Below, one piece after another: positions 44,501 through 54,560 of a stretch of 64,000 nucleotides of DNA. The stretch is from Lytechinus variegatus (Eukaryota > Echinodermata > Echinoidea > Temnopleuroida > Toxopneustidae), in assembly GCF_018143015.1 (NCBI RefSeq), contig NC_054743.1, positions 64,695,244 through 64,759,243 of the forward strand, in the 5' to 3' direction. How positions within the stretch are numbered: the first letter of the stretch is position 1; every line of letters begins with the position of its first letter. The position numbers and the translations under genes were made by a program. Under the pieces are notes generated by a model that searched no databases, had not been told where the DNA came from, and saw only the letters and a list, made by a program, of their open reading frames with translations.

Positions 44501-47500
44501 ACATGTCGGAAACATTGAAAATCCTTCGTATGTCGACATCAATGTCGATATGAGGCCTATCAACAACAGCACTACCATAGGGTCATTCCATGCCAATTCA
44601 CCCAGTGTATGTGCAATTTTGCACCCGACCGTCTCAGAATTCGTTGTAATTTGGTATACATAAAATTCACCATGGCCCAAGCACAAAACCAAAAAAATTA
44701 GTCCGATCGGTCCGTCGGTTCTCGCGCTATGGCCCGTCCTTTTCTCTTTGTTTTGACAAAAATGGGCGTGACCTTCAACTTTCAATGGCCACTGCGTTGT
44801 TACGTGTTGACCAATTTTCATGAAACTGGTACCATTTGATAGGAAATTTAGAGAGGAATCCAAAACATGCATCGAATAATGTATTGGAGCAATTTATAAG
44901 GTCATGACCTTTGACCTTAACTTTGACCTTGAGTTTGACCCCCGGACAAATAATTTTTTAACTTGATTTTCGTGTATGTTAATTAATGGTATGATATTGA
45001 CAAAATATGTTAAAATCAATGATATTTTATTTCTTCACCTTCAAAAACTCTTCCAAAGATACCATGAAATTTCACTCTAGTCCCACACACTGATATTCAT
45101 GTTAGTAAAGTGTTCACCAGTTACATGATTTCTTCCAATCTTAAGTTACAGCATGCAAACACATGAAAAGAAATTAAGCTTAATCAGTTTACAAATGAAA
45201 GATTAAACATTTATGCTCATGAATAGGTATCTGTTTAGGCATTTTATGATTCAGCAATATACATCATATACATATATATACATGTATATATTTTGATGAT
45301 AAAAGTGAAGACTTTACTACCATGAATATATATGATATATATTGCCGAACATCAAAATGAATATATATTGATGAACATCAAAATGCCTAAACAGATACCT
45401 ATTCATGAGCATAAAGGTTTAATCTTTTATATGTGAACTGATTAAGCTAAATTTCTTTTCATGAGCTTGCATACTGTAACTTAAGATTTGAAGAAATAAT
45501 GTAACTGGTAAACACTTTACTAACATGAATATCAGTGTGTGGGACTAGAGTGAAATTTCATGGTATCTTTGGAAGAGTTTTTGAAGGTGAAGAAATAAAA
45601 TATCATTGATTTTAACATATTTTGTCAATATCATACCATTAATTAACATACACGAAAATCAAGTTAAAAAATTATTTGTCCGGGGGTCAAACTCAAGGTC
45701 AAAGTTAAGGTCAAAGGTCATGACCTTATAAATTGCTCCAATACATTATTCGATGCATGTTTTGGATTCCTCTCTGAATTTCCTATCAAATGGTACAAGT
45801 TTCATGAAAATTGGTCAACACGTAACAACGCAGTGGCCATTGAAAGTTGAAGGTCACGCCCATTTTTGTCAAAACAAGGAGAAAAGGGCGGGCCGTAGCG
45901 CGGGAACCGATGGACCGATTGGACTAATTTTTTTGGTTTTGTGCTTGGGCCATAGTGAATTTTATGTATACCAAATTACAACAAATTCTGAGACGGTCGG
46001 GTGCAACCACTGGTTGAATCCAGATGGAATGACCCCATAGGGTCTTATTTTACTAAGTTATTATTATGCAAAAGATAAAATGGATATTAGACCAAGTGGT
46101 TCTTAGACGATATGGTCACAGACAAACTGGTGATTAGACCAAATGATTATTGGACAAATTGTTATTAGAAGAAATGCTGGACGGAATGGTATTAGATTAA
46201 ATGAAGGTAGACCATGTGGTTAGCGGACGAGTTGGCAGTAGACAAAATGGCAATTACCGTTAACATACCCTATAAATAACCAATTCTATTTTTGCCGTTG
46301 GTACATAATGAACACTTGAGAATACCAATTGAATTTCTGACAGTCTTTCTAATAATTCAGCACCAATACCTGACCTTGGCTCCATTGCAAAAAAGTTTGT
46401 CATCCAACTGTTTCTTGTATGGAATCCTTCATTCTAAATGGCTGTTGATCAGCGTTACCATAGGACTTACCATTGGATGGCAAAGTTACCATAATAGTTA
46501 CTCTCAAGCAAAGGGAGCCAGGATATTGAACAGGTGAATATATTTAATCATTTATTCAATAACTCACATCTTCATCTGGTACAGCTTTGGGTTCTTGCAT
46601 ACTACATGTAGGACTGGATGAAGTCGATGGCAAGGCCTTTGGTGAGCGAGACTGAGTGCATGTAGGGGCTTTCTTATTGAGAGTCTGTGTGAGTTGTCTA
46701 ACACTCTCAAGCAACGCTGGCAACTCTATAAGGAAAACAAATTGGTAACGCAACTGAAAAACCACTGCACGACACAGTACTAGTATTCAATCATATTTAT
46801 ACAACAATAATATTCAAAGTTGAGTATGCATTACACAATATTGGCGGTAATGAGGTGGTGGCATGCCTTGTGAAACTACATGTACATGTGTAATAATTTT
46901 TATAATTCTGCACTGTCACATGAGGCAAGTTTGAAAAATCATTATACACATATCGATCAGCAAAAATGATAAACCTCGGTGAGGAATATAAAATTCAAAA
47001 GGCTTTTTTGTGAAAAACATGCTCTATTTAAGCTTCATCTAATTGATCGTCTGCCACTTAGTAGCTGAGCTATTTAAATGACTTATTACACTTAAAGAGA
47101 AATTCCAGTAGTTGCAGTTAACACTGATTTCATGAGAAAGTCTGTAAAACAAGGCTTAATTGCCAGTATATCATCGAGGATCTAGATCTGGTACAGTTAC
47201 ATTAACTGGACTTTGTGAAATCTTGAAATCTACGCTGAAAAATGTTCACTCCGAAAATCCCCAACACAGATAAGCGCACGTGGGACAATGTATAATTATT
47301 GCTTAGGGCGTCGGGCCCGACGCCCTACCCGAATCCCGTGCTTATTTGCTGATTTCTCAGCAATTACACAATTTCTTCCAGAATCCTTTGGCACATGCGT
47401 TTTATTTATACAGACACTTTAGTGGTCATTTCATTGGATTCTGTACGAACTCATTTTGATATCGTTACCAAAACTAGCATTTACCTTTAATGGTTCTTGA

Positions 47501-50500
47501 TATTCTTAGAATAGGATTTTAGAAATAATTTTAGTGTTTAAAGGAATATCTAATTTATTCCCTCAAGATATACGCCTCATACATTTTCAAAACATAATGT
47601 GTCCATGTACCTTGAATAATAGATAATGCCGCACGTAGAGAGGCATTCTCCTTCTCGAGCTCCTCTACACGTATCTCCATCTCTGTTGGTCCCTACATGG
47701 AGAAATGAAAAATCAAAACTCCATGATTAGTAAACTGCCACGACACTTGTTCGAAACATGTGAAAGTTATTCTTTTTTTTTTACAAATCCATACAATATA
47801 TATATTTGTATATACAATAAACAAGTTCATCAGCCATAATATTTGAAGACTTGAGGCTAAATATTTATTTCAAAGACTAATATACAGGTAGCAAAACTAG
47901 CTTCTGTAAAAAAAAATTGTTGTTTTTCTTTGAATACATAAGCTTTGTATAGTGCACTTTCCATCTTGATAAGATGCTCAAGGCGAGAGCATAACAACCA
48001 AAGCTATTTACATACATGTATAATACATGTCTGAACAATAAGCCTATATCTATGAAATGGCACTCTTAAAGAGTTATGTGTTCAGGTTGCCATTGAAGGT
48101 GGTTGCTGAAGTCTGGAAATATTTCAAATTTACTCTCTATGCTCAATCATTCATCAATTTGTCTTGCCCATGGAGGCAAAAATCATTCCTTTAGCAACAT
48201 ATACATAGGTGTATCATTGCTCACCTGTGCTGTGGTAATTGTACTTTTTTTGCTGGTGCTCAGGATCTGTTGCACCAGCATTTTCGCCTCTGCCACATCA
48301 ACATTTGATGCTGCCTTTTCTTTCTCTTTCTGTTAATATGAAAACAATTTGTAAATTGGAAGTATGAAAAGGTTGTGATAGAAGTACATACAATGGAATA
48401 CACATTTCTAGCTTTGTCTTGCTACAAGTGATTTTTTTTATTTTATTTCATACACATTCAATGTTTATTACTCACCTGATATGATTTCAAACTACAGAAT
48501 GTACATGTAGCCTGGCTAAAAATTCAGTTCATGTGGTAATATTGCCTGTTAAAACAGGGGACTGAGTGATTACAAATAAATAAAAGGAACTGGAAAATCT
48601 TCAGTATTGAAAAAAAGCCTGTAATTGACAAAGGCCATATAAAATTCATACAAACGAAAGCTATTAAGTTAAGCTGACATTAAGAAAATCAGTAACAAAA
48701 TTGGCTGAACCCTCCTACTATATGTAGCTACACCATTAACCTAATTTCATTTAATGTTAACATATTTCTCATTATAATAATTTCATATGATGCATGTAGC
48801 ATCTGAAGAAAACAAAGAAATAACAGCAGGTTGAACAAAAACATTTTGGAATAGATCAACAGGCTATCAGGAAAAATGGCTACAAGTACTTCTCTCATAA
48901 AATTTTATTCTACTGAGGGCAATAAAAAAAGGGGATTTTCTCTATATCACAATTAATCTCATGATATTATCATGAGATTATTATTATTGAAGATGAGATT
49001 CTCATCTTCAAGAACTAATATCTTTATGTGTATGATCTACCATCATTCTTTTTCTCCAATTATTTTGCTTTCCACTGATGTCAATATAAGATGCAAGGTT
49101 ATCACTAACCTTTTCCTTCTTCAGGGGAATCTCATGAATGTCATCCTCATCCGAGTCAGAAACGGTGAATCTGACATTTGGAACATGTTGCCGTTTGCCC
49201 CTTCCCAAGGGCGACTCTTTATCAAGGGAACTAATATTTTTGCCATCCAAGGCCCTGGCCAGCGGCATCTTTAACTCATCCTTTGTGTCTGCAAATAGAC
49301 ATGAGAGTAAAAATTAGTTTATTCAATGCTGACAATTATTTATGATTAATTGCATAATATCAGTTGCATTAAAGTAGAAATATATTGAAAATCATAAAAA
49401 TTAAGACATATCAAATTAAAGGGGAAAATAAAAACATGATGGTGTACATCATTTATCATGGAGACTGATGAAACTCTCTTAATTGATAGTTTAAAGTTCT
49501 CTCTCTAAATGCTTCAAACATGCACAATTGCGTCCGCGAAAACAGGTTTTGATGACATGTACATGTATAAGTGTACGAGAGACGTGATTGGCTCTCCTAC
49601 GTCAAGCTCCACTTGCATGCAAAACCTGTTGCGAGGGTACGTTTTCTCCACACTATCACTGAATACTTCGATCACGAAATGAAAGAAAACCCAGAAGTTT
49701 ATCTAGATTTTGATTTTCAAATTGATGATTTTGAAGATGAAGAGAACGATGATGAAGTTTCTAGGTCTAGTGACGTGGATGGAGGTAAATTAGGGGAATT
49801 GCGGCTATGATGAGTTGGACAAATCAACTTGCATGCCGATTCACTACCAACTCATTCATCTACTAGTGCTAGCTGCATGTCACCGCGGGCCACAATAAAT
49901 CCGATTGGAGGCGTATTTCGGAGGCATTTTAGCGCTTTTTAATTTACAATTGCCACTTTACGTATTACTTTCGTTATTTTTGAATGACCAAATGATAATC
50001 CCCACATCATGACCTTTCCACTGTCTGTAAGGCCATATTCATAATCAATATATTTCTCCTTTAAAAGATGCTTCATTGAGTTTCTTATCTGTACATTTTT
50101 TTATTTTCTACATTTCACATTCCATCCCTCGGCTTCTTGTATCTGTGTCTCTCTCGTTCAAACACACTCACTCAAACTTATGATCTTGCATCCTTTTTCA
50201 CAATTGTCGATTTTCAATTAAGCCCGAGATGAATTGATTTTACAATCGGTGCATAGAAAACGCATGGGGAAAGGGCAATCTCAACACAAACAAAATGAGG
50301 GTTTGTAATTCATCAATAAATCCTTATCTAAAATGATGATTTATAAAATTGTCATTACTTTCAAAAGAAGCCCCTGAATTTTCTCTTTCCATACAAGTTA
50401 ATAATCAATTCAGATCATATTTTTATTACTGTCCCTAGGCTTACTGCCAAAAGAAGCCCCTGAAAGGCTGAATTTTCTCTTTCCATACAAGTTAATAATC

Positions 50501-52297
50501 AATTCAGATCATATTTTTATTACTGTCCCTAGGCTTACTGCCAAAAGAAGCCCCTGAAAGGCTGAATTTTCTCTTTCCATACAAATTAATTATCAATTCA
50601 AATCACATTTTTCTAGCAGCCTCAACTTCCCGAAAAAATGTGCCATACTTTCCCCTAAACTCAGCCTTTTTTTCTGCAGACACCTTTCAGTGTGGCTTCA
50701 GACACCGTGCTAGATCTAAATTCTATTCCTCGGTCACATATGTTCTACGGCAGCCATACGGTGATTTGAAAACAGTTTCGTACAGGCTGATTACCAATAC
50801 CAGCATACTTCATAGTCATATCACCTTGTTCCCGAATGTCATGACAAGTCTCTCAGTCTCAGTCATATTTCGATGTCAATATACCCACTGCTTTTCAAGT
50901 ATCGTGATCAGGAACAGCTGTATTTTGGCTTCGAATCGATCTCGACGTCGTTGATCTAATCCTTGGACATCGCTTCGCGGATTGTTTAGATTCGCCATGC
51001 GCCATAATGTTGAAATGGACTGAAGTTAGCAACCAAAAAGATTCACAGCACATGCGGCATGCAAGCGATCCGCGAAGTGATTTCTACGAATTAAGTTAGA
51101 TCAACGATGTCGAGATTGAAGCCGAAATATATTATAGCCGTTCCTGATCATGGTATTTTGAAAAGCAATGGGTATATTTGACATCGAAATGTAACTGAGA
51201 TGCCTTCAACTAGTTCAACAAATGAAGTATCGTTGACGTTAGGCCTATGAAGAGTATGACTGAGGTATGCTGGTAATCAACCCATCATGCCCAGGCCATG
51301 GGCAGTAGAGGTGCACGGCCAATATGGGAGACTCTCTCCAATAAGGGAGACAATCTCCCATATTGGAAACTTGCTTTGCAAAAGAACAAAAGAAACACCA
51401 ACAAAAGTATGATTTTTTCCACCCAAACTTTTGTCCCACTGAGGTCAGAAGCCCATTTGTTTTGTGTGTGGATGACAACAAAAATCCTTACAAAAACAAA
51501 AGTAGACGGTGAATTTTTAAAGTAGACGGTGAAAAGGGGTAATATTTCATGAGGAATCTGCGTATCACATTTTTATTTGCCGCCAAGGTAATCCTTTTTA
51601 AGCAAATGTAAACAAAGAAAATTGGTCTCCAAAACTGGAGACTGTCTCTGAAATTGGATACCAAAATTCTTTATGAAAGTCTCTGATATTGGAGATAATC
51701 TCTGGGAGACAGTCTCCAATATTGGCCGTGCGCCTCTACTGATGGGAAACTGCATTGCCATTAGCGCCCCAGAGATGAATGAAACTGCTGTTTTTGACTC
51801 GCCAAATGTGACCGAGGTTTACTTATTTACTAACTTAACTAACTTATGTTAAAATAAACCAAATTTAGACTCTCGGTGAGTCAGTCTCAAAGTCAAACTT
51901 CACACACTCTCGTAGTCGTAATCGTAATCGTAAACTTAAGTCATGACTGTCATGACCATGATGACTGTGACAGTACCGTACATTTTAGACTAATCATGCT
52001 AATGAAATCTTTCTAATTCTACTTAAGTTATAACTTAGGCAGCCATAACTTACCGCCAAACTTCAGAATTTTCGCTGTGCAGCCTTTCTTGGCTCCTTTC
52101 TTTCCCTGCTTTGCTTTGCCCTTATCTCCTCCTTTGTGGTAATATGTGACTTCCCGTTCATCATCGCTTTCTCCGATATCATCGAAGTATTCATTACACA
52201 GGTCCTCTCTTCGAGCATCAGGAAACTCTATATGGCGCGTTTCCACGGTGTCTATTCCTAAGTCGCCAAAGTCAAGAAGAGCCCATTTTTGAGACAT
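41514..52297 (-). CDS. BEN-domain protein, seven exons, 356 residues
   Basis: BEN domains bind DNA or mediate chromatin protein contacts, so this is probably a nuclear factor. CDS exons are 52054-52297, 49110-49288, 48225-48329, 47611-47692, 46568-46725, 42719-42929 and 41514-41605. All have GT-AG borders and compatible phases, summing to 1071 nt. The N-terminus (MSQKWALLDFGDLGID) is followed by acidic and Lys/Gly-rich stretches with an SDSDEDD cluster. Exon 4 is a short coiled coil (EIRVEELEKENASLRAAL). Exons 6-7 form the BEN domain: LLTSDGNIVLNKEALCDL, AFSKQELINHSLTGA, PPLPPGKVAAVKGFVKRVF, and a basic C-terminal helix. The order coiled coil then C-terminal BEN resembles BEND5/BEND6, but orthology is not established. 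It is transcribed head-to-head with the TNP2-like gene. Confidence 0.88.
42719..42929 (-). CDS. BEN-domain core exon
   Basis: The acceptor follows CTTTCACACACCAG and the donor is AAAG|GTATGT. It encodes the Leu-rich first helices of the BEN fold and the conserved SLTG turn. Exon 41514-41605 supplies the last helices. Confidence 0.85.
43524..44576. mobile_element. Inverted-repeat element with GGTAGTGCTGTTG termini
   Basis: The left end GGTAGTGCTGTTG and right end CAACAGCACTACC are exact inverses, flanked by ATAG on both sides. Subterminal regions are rich in GTCGACAT words, paired across the element. The 1.05-kb interior includes a GC-rich stretch (44210-44330) with CTAGATCTAGAGCGATCG, unlike its AT-rich surroundings. 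No coding homology is recognised. Confidence 0.75.
44581..46034. mobile_element. Giant foldback element, arms of about 700 bp
   Basis: The left end GGTCATTCCATGCCAATTCA and the complement of the right end GGTCATTCCATCTGGATTCA begin arms that stay highly similar to about 45290 and 45340. They meet at a short AT-rich centre of TATATA words. CCATAG flanks both sides (44575-44580, 46035-46040). Each arm contains TGACCTTTGACCTTAACTTT. Mirror-image ORFs in the two arms encode the same non-homologous peptide and are not genes. Confidence 0.9.
47092..47490. mobile_element. TTAA-bounded MITE with central palindrome, copy 2
   Basis: It is near-identical to 803-1205. Its centre at 47305-47326 is a perfect 22-bp palindrome whose core is GCGTCGGGCCCGACGC. 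It lies in the intron between BEN gene exons 4 and 5. Confidence 0.8.
49571..49810 (+). other. Unassigned short acidic ORF in BEN gene intron 1
   Basis: The 79-residue frame contains RVRFLHTITEYFDHEMKENP followed by acidic DFDFQIDDFEDEENDDE. It is antisense to the BEN gene intron and adjoins sequence resembling the foldback at 38818-39246. A GAG|GTAAAT donor-like site follows the acidic run. It could be an exon fragment or chance, and I recognise no family. Confidence 0.2.
50363..50615. repeat. Tandem repeat, three units of 86-94 bp
   Basis: AAAAGAAGCCCCTGAA starts units at 50363, 50449 and 50543. The first lacks an 8-bp AGGCTGAA block. The units share TTTTCTCTTTCCATACAA and CTGTCCCTAGGCTTACTG. 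Confidence 0.9.
50788..51282. mobile_element. Foldback element
   Basis: Left-arm blocks (ATATTTCGATGTCAATATAC, GATCTCGACGTCGTTGATCT, ATCGCTTCGCGGAT) recur inverted on the right (ATCCGCGAAGTGAT, AGATCAACGATGTCGAGATT, GTATATTTGACATCGAAATG). The outer ends are GATTACCAATACCAGCATAC and ATGCTGGTAATC. It has no coding capacity. Confidence 0.75.
51303..51741. mobile_element. MITE with 5-bp target duplication ATGGG
   Basis: CAGTAGAGGTGCACGGCCAA on the left pairs with TTGGCCGTGCGCCTCTACTG on the right. ATGGG lies directly on both sides (51298-51302, 51742-51746). The arms are rich in GGAGACT/AGTCTCC words. The superfamily is not assigned. Confidence 0.8.
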
Positions 52298-52804
52298 CGT
52301 GGGAAAGAAAAATCAACTGTCAAATCTTAATTAATGAAATTAACGTTCAATTAACGGTTCAGTTTTCAAATAGGACGAACGGCGCTCTGGCAAACGTTTC
52401 GAGAGCACGTGCGCGCCTAGACTGAATTTGTACAACCTCGTTCCCTTCTATTTAAAAGAATAATAGAATTCGTTTAAATGATTTTCTTTTGCCATTGTAA
52501 AAACATGTTAAATATTTTTTAAAATTAATTTCTATTTTTTTATATTTATAATGATTGTCTAATTTTTACAGATGAATTCATAAGATTAACTAATCACGCA
52601 CCACAATAAGTTTGGCGGCACAATAATGTTTTGCCTACTCAGCAGGAAATGATACGATTCAGCAGCTCCAGCTCCGGCCAGCTCCGGCCGACTAGACGAC
52701 TAGACTACGAGTCTCGATCTCGTGCGGCTAGCTAGCTCCGCGACGGCGGTGTATTGAACTAAAGCTATCGTTAGACAGTGTGCTGGAGTCATGACTTAAA
52801 ATTG
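52298..52804. promoter_or_regulatory. Probable bidirectional promoter of the BEN and TNP2-like genes
   Basis: It separates the BEN gene start (52297, minus) from a GC-rich block at 52660-52752 (CTCCGGCCAGCTCCGGCCG, CTCCGCGACGGCGG). That block is followed by a good donor-like AATT|GTAAGTATA at 52804, which may end a 5' UTR exon of the plus-strand gene. The promoter role and the non-coding exon are inference. Confidence 0.45.
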
Positions 52805-53636
52805 TAAGTATAATTCATTATTCTATGTTACGATTAACGGTAATTTTCTTACCATTTTGATTTAGCTTGAACTAGTTGTATGTTAGATTTAACAATCAAA
52901 ATGAACAGTTAGCTCATTAGAAATCTGCACTGGCAAAATAGCACTGGCAGGAATTTATTTAGCCCCACTCTGTCAATTTGGTGTTAGTTTTGACAAAGTT
53001 TTTCATTCAGTCTCATTTTTCGTTCAACAAAAGTGTCCTAGTCAGTATAACACTAATTAAGTTTAACAGTTTTAAAAATAACTTAAATAAGTGCTCTGCT
53101 TCATGATGATTGATAAAGAAAAAATGCACTGCTTGACGAAACAAAGCTATTCTTCGCTACAGCTATCCACAAGACACGAACTTGTCTAAATTAAATCAAA
53201 CTCAAACAAAGTCTTGACTTATTAGGAAATTTGCAGTTTTAACTTACTTTTTATTTATTAATTTTGTGATCCCTCCTTTTGAAGGGTTAAAGGGGCACGA
53301 TAATAAAAAGAAAATGATAGAAAATGCAACCAGCTACAGCTTACCATGTTTTGAATCTGAATAGCTAGCGCTAGTTGGGTCAGCAAAATGTTTTTGGGTA
53401 AAACATCCACGCTAACGTATTTATGCTAGAAAATACACATTTACAAACATAACAGCAAATGATCAAAGAACCTCATCCTGAATATTTTTCATAAAAAATT
53501 TGTATTTTCCAGCATGTATTTTGGAAAAATGGTAAGCGGATTATATACTTTCTATTATTTTCTCTTTACTTTTGCATCCCTTCTCACCCATTTAAAAGAG
53601 ACTTACGCAGTTATCGATGACTACATTATGCAGTTA

Positions 53637-53928
53637 AAGGACAAGTCCACCCCAACAAATAGTTGATAAGAATAAAAAGAGAAAAATTTAAAAAGCATAA
53701 CACTGAAAATTTCATCAAAATCAGATGTAAAATAAGAAAGTTTTGACATTTTAAAATTTCACTTAATTTCACAGAACAGTTACATGCACATCCTGGCTGT
53801 TATACACGTGAGGAGACTATGACGTCATCCACTCAACTTCCTTTGTCTTTATTATATGAAATATTCTTTTTTCATTGTCAAGTTGAACAATGATTAATTC
53901 CTCCCTGAACATCTGGAATTAGCACTGA
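53637..53928. mobile_element. TA-flanked AAGGTCAAGTCC MITE, copy 5, left half only
   Basis: It starts AAGGACAAGTCCACCCC after TA and follows copies 1-4 up to GAACATCTGGAATTAGCA. The right half and terminal repeat are missing. Confidence 0.75.
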
Positions 53929-54309
53929 CAGAAATAGATCTATTTGTCTGTCGATGTTATAGGCTCTTCCTGTACACATAACTTGTATTGAATTTGACCA
54001 CGACGATCCAGTATCCCTTGATTTTCCTGGTATTAGAAGACATAAATAGAATAGAACAAGTCTATTCATAATATATGCTTTTTGGTCTCCCTAATTTGAT
54101 TATGGATCTGCATTTAATTCTTACTTAATTGATGCTATTACTCCATATGTTATTTCACAAACTGTACATTTGTTTATTTTTTTCTACTTATATGATTGAC
54201 CTATATAAACCAAAATGCACCCAATTTATTATTACATATCCCCTCGCAGAATTTGTTTATTCTGTGACTTTCCTATACTGTATAACACTTTGTTTTCTTA
54301 GAGGGTCAA

Positions 54310-54465
54310 TTAATAATAATAACAGTATATTCACCCAGGGTAGCCACTTCAGTTCCGAAGCTGTTCTCCCAGCGGGCCCTGCTAATATTACCCCGGGTAA
54401 GCTAGGCTATTCAAGTGCACACAGCTTTTTAAGGAATTGCTTTCTGCTGGTCCAATTCGCACTTT
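54310..54465. repeat. SINE-like remnant
   Basis: AATAATAATAACAG, GCTAATATTACCCCGGGTAA and TTTTTAAGGAATTGCTTTCT match the order of blocks in other SINE copies of the window. It is short and diverged. Confidence 0.45.
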
Positions 54466-54560
54466 AATGGTTTTAATACTGTTATTAATTATATCACTCA
54501 GTTGAAAGTCTGCAAATATGATGAGAAACTTTTTCTTTTTTTACACAGGTAAGCTGCACG

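Larger units (their letters stand above)
43350..46260. mobile_element. Nested foldback complex in BEN gene intron 5
   Basis: Outer flanks at 43350-43500 and 46085-46260 carry related words in opposite orientation. The left has CCAATTACCAACTCGTCTAC and CACTTGGTCTACC. The right has GGTAGACCATGTGG and GACGAGTTGGCAG. Between them lie two further inverted-repeat elements (43524-44576 and 44581-46034). Confidence 0.7.
49289..52053. other. BEN gene intron 1
   Basis: It contains the tandem 94-bp repeat, a foldback element and a MITE with ATGGG duplications. No conserved exon was recognised beyond those listed. Confidence 0.6.
52805..54548. other. Probable first intron of the TNP2-like gene
   Basis: It runs from the donor-like site at 52804 to the acceptor TTTTTTTACACAG just before the coding start. 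It holds the truncated MITE at 53637 and a SINE-like remnant near 54310-54460. No coding sequence is recognised. Confidence 0.4.

Noticed and set aside
44465-46040. Two ORFs encoding the same peptide on opposite strands
   Set aside because: They are mirror copies in the arms of the foldback element and show no family similarity.
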